From: DATGKR01 sp035294565
GTDB lineage: Bacteria; Actinomycetota; Acidimicrobiia; Acidimicrobiales; Palsa-688
Assembly (NCBI GenBank): GCA_035294565.1
Contig: DATGKR010000070.1
Location: forward strand, 1-13,934
DNA length: 13,934 bases
Direction: 5' to 3'
The position numbers and the translations under genes are program-made. Positions 1 through 5,634 of the stretch are shown piece by piece (within the stretch, counting starts at the first letter, position 1; every line of letters starts with the position of its first letter). The notes beneath the pieces were generated by a model, which did no database searches, had not been told where the DNA came from, and saw nothing but the letters and a program-made list of their open reading frames with translations.

Positions 1-20
1 CCGGCGGGGCCCTCCGGCAG

Positions 21-26
21 TATGAT
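21..26 (+). promoter_or_regulatory. Probable -10 box of the tRNA-Leu promoter
   Basis: TATGAT is a near-consensus sigma-70-type -10 hexamer placed about 30 nt before the mature 5' end of the tRNA. This would give a short 5' leader for RNase P to remove. The -35 box would fall at or before base 1, so it cannot be judged. Confidence 0.55.
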
Positions 27-56
27 CAGCGTTCGCCCCGCCGGCCGGGGTGCCAC

Positions 57-140
57 GTCGGAGTGGCGGAATAGGCAGACGCGCCAGCTTGAGGGGCTGG
101 TGCCCGCAAGGGCGTGGGGGTTCAAGTCCCCCCTCCGACA
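57..140 (+). tRNA. tRNA-Leu, anticodon GAG
   Basis: This is a class II tRNA with a long variable arm. The acceptor stem GTCGGAG (57-63) pairs fully with CTCCGAC (133-139), and A140 is the discriminator base. The anticodon stem is CCAGC/GCTGG around the loop TTGAGGG, which reads anticodon GAG (decodes CUC and CUU leucine codons). The variable arm pairs TGCCC with GGGCG-type bases around GCAA, and the T arm contains GGTTCAAGTCC. The bases after the discriminator are CCG, so the full CCA tail is not encoded and must be added enzymatically. Transfer RNA genes are common landing sites for integrating elements, which fits the accessory genes that follow. Confidence 0.96.
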
Positions 141-141
141 C

Positions 142-156
142 CGAACAATGTGTTCG
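142..156 (+). terminator. Small hairpin just after the tRNA
   Basis: CGAACA and TGTTCG form a perfect 6-bp inverted repeat around ATG, starting two bases after the tRNA. It could act as a 3' processing or weak termination signal. No T tract follows, so a classical intrinsic terminator is not supported. Confidence 0.3.
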
Positions 157-364
157 ATTACCCGGGGTAAGCATGGATGCCGCCGATGGCGCAGAGCGCC
201 GGCTCGGGAAGTGAGCCCAGCTCACGACCGCCGAGCAGAACGTGCCGCACAGATCAGCGGCTCTCGTCGATTCCGATGCGCGGTTCGACCAGCACACAGA
301 TCGGTGCCTCGTAGGCTCGTAGGCGGCGCCCGGGTCGTAGCTGCGGGAGACCTCTTTCCTCTAC

Positions 365-628
365 CTACGGGCTGTAGTGGTAGCGCGCCTTGAGGCTCTT
401 TACTTCTGCGTCGTCGGCCCGGTAGACGAGACGGTGCTCGTCGTCGATCCGGCGGGACCAGTACCCCGACAGGTCGCCCTTGAGTGGCTCCGGTTTGCCG
501 ATCCCCGTGAACGGATCGCGCTGGATGTCTCCGATCAGGCGGACGATCCTCGTCGCCATCTTGCGGTCGGCGCCGAGCCAGTACAAGAAGTCGTCCCACG
601 CGTCGGGGTCGAAGTGGATGCTTCGCAC
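365..628 (-). CDS. yoeB: YoeB/Txe-type mRNA interferase toxin
   Basis: This 87-aa protein matches the YoeB family across its whole length. YoeB is a ribosome-dependent endoribonuclease that cleaves mRNA in the A site when freed from its YefM antitoxin. Landmarks are WDDFLYW (11-17), KPEPLKG (45-51), SGYWSRRI (54-61), EHRLVY (64-69) and the C-terminal RYHY (82-85). By alignment with E. coli YoeB (Glu46, Arg65, His83, Tyr84) the catalytic set is Glu47, Arg66, His84 and Tyr85, all present, so the toxin looks intact. The GTG start at 628 was chosen because it shares one base with the antitoxin stop (TAGTG) and gives the family's usual length; the frame stays open further upstream, but only inside the antitoxin gene. 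Co-translation with the antitoxin is expected. Confidence 0.93.
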   Translation of the reverse strand: MRSIHFDPDAWDDFLYWLGADRKMATRIVRLIGDIQRDPFTGIGKPEPLKGDLSGYWSRRIDDEHRLVYRADDAEVKSLKARYHYSP

Positions 629-897
629 TACTCGCCGGCCAGATCCCGGAGCTCCTCCATGGTCTTCTCCACGCTGCCTCGGCCGGACCTGTCCCGCTCG
701 ACGGCTTCCATGAGTCGCCGAGCGTTGGCGGGAGACCGCAGCAAGTAGATCGTCTCCTGCCAAGAGTCGAAGTCCGCGGCCGACATCAGTACGGCGTCCC
801 CGCCCTTGGAACTGATCCGCACCGGGATATGGTCCTCGTTGACCTGCTGGATGAGAGGAAACAGGCGCGAGCGCGCCTCGCTAGCGCTGATTGCCAC
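628..897 (-). CDS. yefM: YefM/Phd-family antitoxin
   Basis: This 89-aa protein has the Phd/YefM pattern: an N-terminal DNA-binding part beginning ISASEARSRLFPLIQQV, the segment HIPVRISSKGGDAVLMSAADFDSW typical of the family, then a charged helical tail that binds and neutralises the toxin. It lies directly upstream of the YoeB gene, with the stop codon and the toxin GTG sharing one base. The GTG start at 897 is preceded by GGAAAGG (minus strand, 904-910) six nucleotides away, a good ribosome binding site. Family members bind their own promoter and the toxin-antitoxin complex represses more tightly. A palindrome over the promoter fits that mode of control. Confidence 0.92.
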   Translation of the reverse strand: MAISASEARSRLFPLIQQVNEDHIPVRISSKGGDAVLMSAADFDSWQETIYLLRSPANARRLMEAVERDRSGRGSVEKTMEELRDLAGE

Positions 898-903
898 GGT
901 AGA

Positions 904-935
904 CCTTTCCAGTATGGTACGACTCTACGGTACCA
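904..935 (-). promoter_or_regulatory. Promoter and operator of the yefM-yoeB pair
   Basis: Reading the minus strand, TACCAT (914-919) fits a TANNNT -10 box just upstream of the GGAAAGG ribosome binding site at 904-910. Overlapping it is an inverted repeat, TGGTAC (915-920) and GTACCA (930-935), separated by 9 nt. YefM-type antitoxins repress through palindromes overlapping the -10 region, so this is the likely autoregulatory operator. No convincing -35 box is visible. Confidence 0.5.
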
Positions 936-1239
936 GACCAGGGCCAGGCGTCGGTACGTGTCCGCCTACGGACGGCGGAGGGCGGGCGCAGGTCGTCGGC
1001 GCAGAACGACATCGCCCGTGGCTGGCGGCGAGCACACCGAACGGCACGTATGGGTTCCCGCCGTGGGGCGAGCGGCGGGCCAGGCGATGGCGCTATGAAC
1101 GGGACGGGCGGGGCAGGCTACGAAGCGCATGGTCAGGCTGCGCTCTCCCTCGCAGCGCTCGCCCCGGCTCTCTGCGAACGTATAGAGCAGCGGTCGTCCC
1201 TGAGATCGTCGGGATTGACCGGGTTCCGCTGCCGGGTGA

Positions 1240-1398
1240 GCCCGAGAAGGCCGCCTGCTGAGCATGTTCGACTCCCCGGGAGCGGCGGTGGAGGCTGGCT
1301 GCCGGGTCGTTTCGGACCACCGGGACGGAGGCGTCCGGGTCGGCGTGCACGCCGGGGAGATGGAGCTCGGACGGCGGGGCCTCCGGACGAGCTCCTAG
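1240..1398 (+). pseudogene. Possible remnant of a class III adenylate/guanylate cyclase domain
   Basis: The frame just after a TGA at 1237 reads EGRLLSMFDSP, then GAAVEAG, and later GVRVGVHAGEMELG before a TAG at 1396. In class III cyclase domains a glycine-rich turn is followed by a strand ending FDSP or FDGP, a helix rich in A and V, and a strand-turn reading VRVGLHTGEVEL. Both landmarks appear here in the right order and roughly the right spacing. The metal-binding aspartates, the rest of the domain and any start signal are missing, and stops flank the piece. This is motif-level recognition of about 50 residues; chance similarity remains possible. Confidence 0.35.
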
Positions 1399-1404
1399 GA
1401 GCTC
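1389..1404. repeat. Perfect 16-bp palindrome
   Basis: GAGCTCCTAGGAGCTC equals its own reverse complement across all 16 bases and has no spacer. It spans the stop codon that ends the cyclase-like fragment. A symmetric protein-binding site or a recombination junction are both possible. Confidence 0.6.
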
Positions 1405-1531
1405 CCGATGCTCGGTCGCAGCCGGGACGTCTTCGACCGAGCTACGTGGCGGCAATAAGGAGTCACGGACTGATGTCATCCGGCAAGGACACGGCTGCGT
1501 TGCTCACCGCCGCCGAAGTCAGTCCCGGCAT

Positions 1532-1550
1532 GGTATCAATCTGATACCGT
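1532..1550 (+). promoter_or_regulatory. Operator and -10 box of the RHH-Doc module
   Basis: GGTATCA (1532-1538) and TGATACC (1542-1548) form a perfect 7-bp inverted repeat with a 3-nt spacer, a good size for a ribbon-helix-helix dimer site. TACCGT (1545-1550) matches TANNNT and ends 6 nt before the GTG at 1557, the spacing expected if transcription starts on the start codon. The operator would then cover the -10 box, giving simple autorepression. Confidence 0.55.
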
Positions 1551-1556
1551 TCTTCT

Positions 1557-1760
1557 GTGGCAATGACATTGCGGTTATCCGAGGCGGAGCAGCAAGCGCT
1601 CAAGAGACGGGCCGTTGCAGAGGGCATATCCATGCAGGAAGCAGTCCGCCGGGCGGTCCGGGAGTACGTCACCAGAGCTGAGCACCGGGACCGTGTCGCT
1701 CGATCCGCCGAGCGGGTGATGAATGTTCACGCTGAGGCGCTGGAGCGCCTTGGCCGCTGA
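1557..1760 (+). CDS. Ribbon-helix-helix (CopG/Arc-type) antitoxin
   Basis: This 67-aa protein begins MAMTLRLSEAEQQALKRRA, the short DNA-contacting strand plus first helix of a ribbon-helix-helix fold. It continues EGISMQEAVRRAVREYV, the second helix, and ends in a charged helical tail that would bind the toxin. It sits immediately upstream of a Doc-type toxin and overlaps it, the normal antitoxin-first order. The start is GTG at 1557; no ribosome binding site precedes it, and the -10 box ends 6 nt upstream, so a leaderless mRNA is likely. ATG at 1563 is the alternative start. The protein probably represses its own promoter through the palindrome at 1532-1548. Confidence 0.85.
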   Translation: MAMTLRLSEAEQQALKRRAVAEGISMQEAVRRAVREYVTRAEHRDRVARSAERVMNVHAEALERLGR

Positions 1761-2148
1761 ACCCGGCGACGTCGAGTACCTCGACGTCGAGGATCTGGTC
1801 GCGTTGGCGGCGCTCCTCCTTGGCGAGCCGCCTCCAATTCGAGATCTGGGTCTGCTCGGGTCGGCCGCGGCGCGTCCTGCTGCCAGCGCCTTTGGTGAAG
1901 ATGCGTATCCCGACATCTGGCTAAAAGCAGCTGCCCTCCTGCAGTGTGTACTGAAGAACCACCCTCTGGTCGACGGGAACAAGCGGCTTGGCTGGCTCTC
2001 GACCGCCGTGTTCCTGGACCTGAACGGCGTCGACGCCAGCCGAGCCTCCAACGACGACGTTTACGACTTCGTGATGTCCGTGCCAGCCAGTCAGCTATCT
2101 GTCGAAGAGATCGCGGAAGGTCTACGGCGGATCGTGGGAAAGCCCTGA
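1750..2148 (+). CDS. doc: Doc/Fic-fold (death-on-curing) toxin
   Basis: This protein of about 132 aa belongs to the Fido superfamily, Doc branch. Doc phosphorylates EF-Tu and halts translation. The active-site loop is HPLVDGNKRLGW, with His71 as catalytic base and Asn77, Lys78 and Arg79 for nucleotide and phosphate contacts. Lys in GNKR is the Doc form, whereas AMPylating Fic proteins have GNGR. The N-terminal YLDVEDLVALAALLLG and the middle segment AYPDIWLKAAALLQ are also typical. TTG at 1750 overlaps the antitoxin stop by 11 nt, has GGAG four bases upstream and places the first conserved strand (EYLDVEDL) as in relatives. ATG at 1723 would add nine residues. The gene looks intact and translationally coupled to the antitoxin. 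Confidence 0.88.
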   Translation: MAAEPGDVEYLDVEDLVALAALLLGEPPPIRDLGLLGSAAARPAASAFGEDAYPDIWLKAAALLQCVLKNHPLVDGNKRLGWLSTAVFLDLNGVDASRASNDDVYDFVMSVPASQLSVEEIAEGLRRIVGKP

Positions 2149-2156
2149 GCCGCCAG

Positions 2157-2330
2157 GTCGAACACCGTTTCGGGCCGCTCGCCGACGATCCTTGCCGAGT
2201 TCAAGTGCCGCTTCGCACGCCCTTCGAAGGGCCATGGCGGGCCCGCCGCGGCGAGTACAGCCTCCGCTGCCGCATCGACGGCGAGAGCCGCACCGCCTAC
2301 GTGCTCGACGTTGACCACCGTCGCGCTGTC
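2157..2330 (+). pseudogene. Headless RelE/ParE-type toxin remnant
   Basis: Just after the Doc stop, a frame reads GPLADDPCRV, then VPLRTPFEGPWRARRGEY, then RIDGESRTAYVLDVDHRRAV. This is the C-terminal two thirds of a RelE toxin, whose usual pattern is GPLxxNPxRVGKPL, LxGxWSARRGEYRVIYRID, then VxVLDVDHRxDVYR. About 35 N-terminal residues and any start codon are absent. The expected RVIYRI strand here reads SLRCRI, losing a conserved Arg and Tyr. The frame runs on without a normal ending into the tail of the convergent dienelactone hydrolase gene. No antitoxin partner is visible. It is best called a fragment of a third toxin-antitoxin module. Confidence 0.72.
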
Positions 2331-3042
2331 AGCGCAGGTGGCGGGCGAGGAAGTCGAGGGTGCGCGGCCACGCCGCGCCAGCCGCCTTCTCGTCGTACAT
2401 CGACGGGGCGTCCCAGTTGCTGAAGGCGTGGCCGGCGTCGTAGCGGTGGAACTCGACGCCCGGCTTGCCGGCCATGGTCTTCTCAACCTGCTCCACGTTC
2501 TCGGCTGGGATGTAGGGATCGCGGGTGCCGTAGTGGAACTGGACGGGGCACTCGACGCCGGCCGCCTGGTCGAGGATCCCGTTGATCGCCGAGCCGTAGT
2601 AGCAGACGGCAGCGTCGATGCCCCGGCCGCCGGCCCGGCTGTTCGCCGCGGCGGCGAAGGCGAGCGTGCCGCCCAGGCAGAATCCGACGGCCCCGACCTT
2701 GCCGGTGCACTCGGCCAGGCCGAGCAGGTGGGCGTGGGCCGACTGGATGTCGGAGACGGCCGTCTCGAGGTCGAACTTCTGGGCCACAGCGAAGGCGTCG
2801 GCCATGCCCGCCTCGTCGTTGCGCTCGAAGCGTCGCTCGACGCGCCAGAACATGTCGGGGACGAGCACCACGTAGCCGGCGTCTGCGAGCCGCCCGGCGA
2901 TGGCTCGCATGTTGTCGTTGATCCCGAAGATCTCCTGGAAGAGGAGCACCCCCGGCCCGGGTCCGCCGGCGGGCACGGCGCAGTAGGCGTCGAAGCTGTC
3001 GCCGCCGGCTGGGACAAGCTCGTATCTGCTCGAGACGGCCAC
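2329..3042 (-). CDS. Dienelactone hydrolase family protein
   Basis: This 237-aa cytoplasmic alpha/beta hydrolase has the length of carboxymethylenebutenolidase, which opens dienelactones in chlorocatechol and related aromatic degradation. The Cys-Asp-His triad is visible: Cys122 in GFCLGG, Asp175 in GTRDPYIP and His205 in AGHAFSN. The assisting glutamate is Glu37 in QEIFG. The start is GTG at 3042. The gene diverges from the HMG-CoA lyase operon across a 73-nt gap holding a strong hairpin. Its 3' end overlaps the RelE remnant by two bases. The family is broad, so the true substrate (dienelactone or another ester) cannot be read from sequence. Confidence 0.92.
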   Translation of the reverse strand: MAVSSRYELVPAGGDSFDAYCAVPAGGPGPGVLLFQEIFGINDNMRAIAGRLADAGYVVLVPDMFWRVERRFERNDEAGMADAFAVAQKFDLETAVSDIQSAHAHLLGLAECTGKVGAVGFCLGGTLAFAAAANSRAGGRGIDAAVCYYGSAINGILDQAAGVECPVQFHYGTRDPYIPAENVEQVEKTMAGKPGVEFHRYDAGHAFSNWDAPSMYDEKAAGAAWPRTLDFLARHLR

Positions 3043-3061
3043 GGCACCTGAGCCTAACCGT

Positions 3062-3095
3062 CGGGCGAACGACGGCCGGAGCCGCCGTTCGCCCG
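3062..3095. repeat. Strong 15-bp inverted repeat between divergent genes
   Basis: CGGGCGAACGACGGC (3062-3076) and GCCGCCGTTCGCCCG (3081-3095) pair at 14 of 15 positions around a 4-nt CGGA loop. The element lies between the divergent starts of the hydrolase and lyase genes and directly upstream of the lyase -10 box, covering the -35 region. It could be an operator, or a hairpin in the 5' region of the hydrolase mRNA. Confidence 0.7.
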
Positions 3096-3100
3096 GGGCT

Positions 3101-3106
3101 TACACT
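3101..3106 (+). promoter_or_regulatory. Probable -10 box of the HMG-CoA lyase operon
   Basis: TACACT fits TANNNT and ends 9 nt before the ATG at 3116. No ribosome binding site lies between, so the mRNA is probably leaderless or has only a few leading bases. The expected -35 position falls inside the preceding inverted repeat. Confidence 0.5.
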
Positions 3107-3115
3107 GGGCGTTCC

Positions 3116-4069
3116 ATGGCGACAACGGTGACCCGCCTGCCCGACGTCTTCCCCCGCGAGGACTTGAGCGGCGCGGTGACCGTCTACGAAGTCGGGCCCC
3201 GGGACGGCCTGCAGAACGAGGCGACCGTCGTGCCCACCGAGGTGAAGGCGGAGTTCGTCCGCCGTCTCGTCGACGCCGGGCTACGGACGGTCGAAGCAAC
3301 CAGCTTCGTGTCGCCCAGGTGGGTTCCCCAGTTGGCCGACGCCGGGGAGCTCATGGCGTCGCTGCCCCCCGGCGGGGAGGTGCGCTACCCGGTCCTGGTG
3401 CCGAACCTGGCTGGTCTCGACCGCGCCGTCGAAGCCGGCGCCACGCACGTGGCCGTGTTCGCCTCGGCCACCGAGGCCTTCGCCCGGCGCAACCTCAACC
3501 GCTCGCTGGAGGAGTCCCTGCAGATGTTCGCGCCCGTGGTGGAAGCCGCCAAGGGCCGCGGCATGTGGGTGAGGGGCTACGTGTCGATGGCTTTCGGGGA
3601 CCCCTGGGAGGGTCGGGTGCCCCCGGCGCAGGTGGCCGGCGTCGCCGGGCGTCTCTTCGAGCAGGGCTGCGACGAGGTATGCGTTGGCGACACCATCGGC
3701 GTCGCCACCCCCGGCCACGTCGGGGCGCTCCTGCAGGAGCTCTACAGCTCCGGTGTCGAGGCGGCCCGGCTGGGCGTGCACTTCCACGACACCTACGGCC
3801 AGGCGTTGTCGAACACGCTGGCCGCCTTGGAGGCGGGCGTGCGCACCGTCGACTCGTCGGCGGGCGGCCTGGGCGGCTGCCCCTACGCCGAAAGCGCCAC
3901 GGGCAACCTGGCCACCGAGGATCTCGTGTGGATGCTGCACGGCCTCGGGCTGGACACCGGCGTCGACCTGGGGTCGCTGGCCGCCACCAGCCGGTGGATG
4001 GCCGCCATGCTGGGCCGCCCGAGCCCGTCGCGGGTGGTCAACGCCCTGGGCGGGGGAGGGGAGGGTTGA
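3116..4069 (+). CDS. mvaB: Hydroxymethylglutaryl-CoA lyase
   Basis: This 317-aa TIM-barrel enzyme splits 3-hydroxy-3-methylglutaryl-CoA into acetoacetate and acetyl-CoA, the last step of leucine degradation. Landmarks in order are YEVGPRDGLQNE (24-35, with Arg29 and metal ligand Asp30), TSFVSPRWVPQLAD (62-75), GDTIGVATP (191-199), HFHDTYGQ (222-229, metal ligands His222 and His224) and the signature GGLGGCPYAESATGN (250-264) with catalytic Cys255. Length and motifs are complete. The ATG at 3116 lies 9 nt after a -10 box. The gene overlaps the following acyl-CoA dehydrogenase by 4 nt, so the two are co-transcribed and probably translationally coupled. A closely related acyl-CoA lyase specificity is the only realistic alternative. 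Confidence 0.95.
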   Translation: MATTVTRLPDVFPREDLSGAVTVYEVGPRDGLQNEATVVPTEVKAEFVRRLVDAGLRTVEATSFVSPRWVPQLADAGELMASLPPGGEVRYPVLVPNLAGLDRAVEAGATHVAVFASATEAFARRNLNRSLEESLQMFAPVVEAAKGRGMWVRGYVSMAFGDPWEGRVPPAQVAGVAGRLFEQGCDEVCVGDTIGVATPGHVGALLQELYSSGVEAARLGVHFHDTYGQALSNTLAALEAGVRTVDSSAGGLGGCPYAESATGNLATEDLVWMLHGLGLDTGVDLGSLAATSRWMAAMLGRPSPSRVVNALGGGGEG

Positions 4070-5223
4070 CGGGCCTGGACCTTTCCCCCGAGCACGCCGA
4101 GCTGGCGGAGACGGTGCGGCGGTTCGCCACGGGCGAGGTCGCACCTGTCATCGGCGGCTTCTACGAACGGGAGGAGTTCCCCTACGAGATCGTCGCCAAG
4201 ATGGGGGCGATGGGGCTGTTCGGCCTGCCGTTCCCAGAGGAGTACGGGGGGATGGGAGGCGACTACCTGGCGCTGTGCGTGGCGTTGGAGGAGCTGGCCC
4301 GGGTGGACTCGTCGGTGGCGATCACCCTCGAGGCGGGTGTCGGCCTGGGGGCGATGCCCATCTACCGTTTCGGGACGGAGGCACAGAAACGCCAGTGGCT
4401 GCCCCGGCTGTGCCGGGGGGAGATCCTCGGGGCGTTCGGCCTCACCGAGCCGGGGGGCGGCTCCGACGCGGGCGCTACCCGCACCGCTGCCCGGCGCGAC
4501 GGCGACGAGTGGGTGATCAACGGCACCAAGTCTTTCATCACCAACTCCGGGACCGACATAACCGGCCTGGTCACCGTGACGGCGGTCACCGGCGAGGGCG
4601 CCGACGGGCGTCGGGCGATCTCGGCGATCATCGTCCCCGCCGGCACCCCGGGTTTCACCGTGTCCAAGCAGTACTCCAAGGTCGGCTGGCTCGCCTCGGA
4701 CACCCACGAGCTGTCCTTCGACGACTGCCGCGTCCCCGTCGCCAACCTCCTCGGGGAGGAGGGCCGCGGCTACGCCCAGTTCCTGCAGATCCTCGACGAG
4801 GGGCGGATCGCCATAGCCGCCTTGTCGGTCGGCCTGGCACAGGGCTGCGTCGACGAATGCGTCCGCTACATGTCAGAGCGGGAGGCGTTCGGACGCAGGC
4901 TCGGCCAGTACCAGGCGCTCCAGTTCAAGCTGGCCGACATGGAGGCGCGCACCCATCTGGCCCGCCTGGCCTACCGCGACGCCGCGGTCCGCCTGCTCGC
5001 CGGCCGGCCCTTCAAGAAGGAGGCTGCCATCGCCAAGCTCGCCGCGTCCGACGCGGCGATGCTCAACGCCCGCGAGGCCACCCAGATCTTCGGGGGATAC
5101 GGGTTCATGAACGACACGCCGGTCGGCCGTTTCTACCGCGACGCCAAGATCCTCGAGATCGGCGAAGGCACCAGCGAAGTGCAGCGCATGGTGATCGCCA
5201 GGACCCTCGGCTTCGGGAGTTGA
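4066..5223 (+). CDS. Acyl-CoA dehydrogenase (short-chain-like)
   Basis: This 385-aa FAD enzyme introduces the alpha-beta double bond in acyl-CoA thioesters and passes electrons to electron-transfer flavoprotein. Family landmarks are LTEPGGGSDAGA (126-137), KSFITNS (155-161), REAFGRRLGQYQALQFKLADM (272-292), GGYGFMND (343-350) and the C-terminal EIGEGTSEVQRMVIAR (364-379). The catalytic base is Glu367 in GEGTS, the position used by short- and medium-chain and branched-chain enzymes. Isovaleryl-CoA dehydrogenase instead uses a Glu where this protein has Gly246, so it is probably not that enzyme despite the HMG-CoA lyase neighbour. The TTG start shares TTGA with the lyase stop and is preceded by a GGAGGGGAGGG Shine-Dalgarno stretch. 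The frame is also open upstream, but only as a shadow of the lyase gene. Confidence 0.94.
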   Translation: MTGLDLSPEHAELAETVRRFATGEVAPVIGGFYEREEFPYEIVAKMGAMGLFGLPFPEEYGGMGGDYLALCVALEELARVDSSVAITLEAGVGLGAMPIYRFGTEAQKRQWLPRLCRGEILGAFGLTEPGGGSDAGATRTAARRDGDEWVINGTKSFITNSGTDITGLVTVTAVTGEGADGRRAISAIIVPAGTPGFTVSKQYSKVGWLASDTHELSFDDCRVPVANLLGEEGRGYAQFLQILDEGRIAIAALSVGLAQGCVDECVRYMSEREAFGRRLGQYQALQFKLADMEARTHLARLAYRDAAVRLLAGRPFKKEAAIAKLAASDAAMLNAREATQIFGGYGFMNDTPVGRFYRDAKILEIGEGTSEVQRMVIARTLGFGS

Positions 5224-5233
5224 ACAGCCCCTG

Positions 5234-5265
5234 GAGGAGATTCTCAGCCGATTGAGCGTCTCCTC
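5234..5265 (+). terminator. Terminator-like hairpin after the lyase/dehydrogenase operon
   Basis: GAGGAGA (5234-5240) pairs with TCTCCTC (5259-5265), and an inner CTCA (5243-5246) pairs with TGAG (5253-5256) around GCCGAT. It begins 10 nt after the dehydrogenase stop. There is no following T run, so a Rho-dependent or hairpin-only stop is more likely than a classical intrinsic terminator. Confidence 0.4.
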
Positions 5266-5318
5266 TCACCTGCTGCTCAGCTGGGGCTCCGAGGATGGGG
5301 GAGAGGAAAGGAGCCCTC

Positions 5319-5633
5319 ATGCACCACACGGAGCAGGTCCTGTCGACGACGATCTCCTACAGCGACCGCTGGAGGATCACCCTCGGCGGCGAGCTCGACG
5401 CCGACGCCCGGTCGACCGTCCAGCCGCTCGCCGAAGCCCTCGCCGAATCGGGCGAGGACGCCGTCGATTTCGATTTGAGCGGCATCACCTTCGCTGACAG
5501 CGCCGGCTGGGCGGTGGTCTGCGAAGCGGCGGCCACCCTCCGCTCGGCGGGGATGCCCGCTCGGATCGTCGAGCCGAGCGCCGCCGTCTGCCGCCTCACC
5601 GGCCTGCTGCAAAAGGCGCGGAGCGCGGCCTGA
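5319..5633 (+). CDS. Single-domain STAS protein (anti-sigma factor antagonist-like)
   Basis: This 104-aa protein is one STAS domain. The core DFDLSGITFADSAGWAVV (50-67) matches the SpoIIAA/RsbV pattern in which Ser61 (in FADSAGW) is the residue phosphorylated by a partner anti-sigma kinase. Such proteins release a sigma factor by binding its anti-sigma factor when unphosphorylated. ATG at 5319 was chosen because AAAGGAG lies five bases upstream; an in-frame ATG at 5295 lacks such a site. No anti-sigma kinase, phosphatase or sigma factor gene is in the window, so its partner must be encoded elsewhere. The stop codon lies inside the left flanking repeat of the MITE-like element. Confidence 0.82.
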   Translation: MHHTEQVLSTTISYSDRWRITLGGELDADARSTVQPLAEALAESGEDAVDFDLSGITFADSAGWAVVCEAAATLRSAGMPARIVEPSAAVCRLTGLLQKARSAA

Positions 5634-5634
5634 G

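Larger units (their letters stand above)
936..1531. other. Gene-poor stretch between two toxin-antitoxin modules
   Basis: No complete gene is supported in these roughly 600 bases. Open frames exist on both strands, but their translations are arginine-, proline- and glycine-rich and show no family motifs or plausible start signals. The exception is a short fragment resembling a nucleotide cyclase (1240-1398) that ends in a perfect palindrome. The stretch reads as decayed or recombined DNA. Confidence 0.55.

Noticed and set aside
57..2330. Integrative element with attL/attR from the tRNA-Leu 3' end
   Set aside because: I looked for a second copy of the tRNA 3' segment (GGTTCAAGTCCC, CTCCGACACC) and saw none in the window; no integrase gene is present either.
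2091..3047. 318-codon minus-strand frame overlapping the dienelactone hydrolase
   Set aside because: Ser/Pro/Arg-rich shadow; the hydrolase triad is intact in the neighbouring frame.
3319..4065. Long open frame fused upstream of the acyl-CoA dehydrogenase
   Set aside because: It overlaps the motif-rich HMG-CoA lyase in another frame, its translation is Arg/Gly/Pro-rich with no motifs, and the TTG at 4066 has a strong ribosome site and 4-nt overlap.
3684..5255. 523-codon plus-strand frame across the lyase and dehydrogenase genes
   Set aside because: Low-complexity Arg/Pro/Ala translation, a shadow of two genes whose catalytic motifs are complete in other frames.
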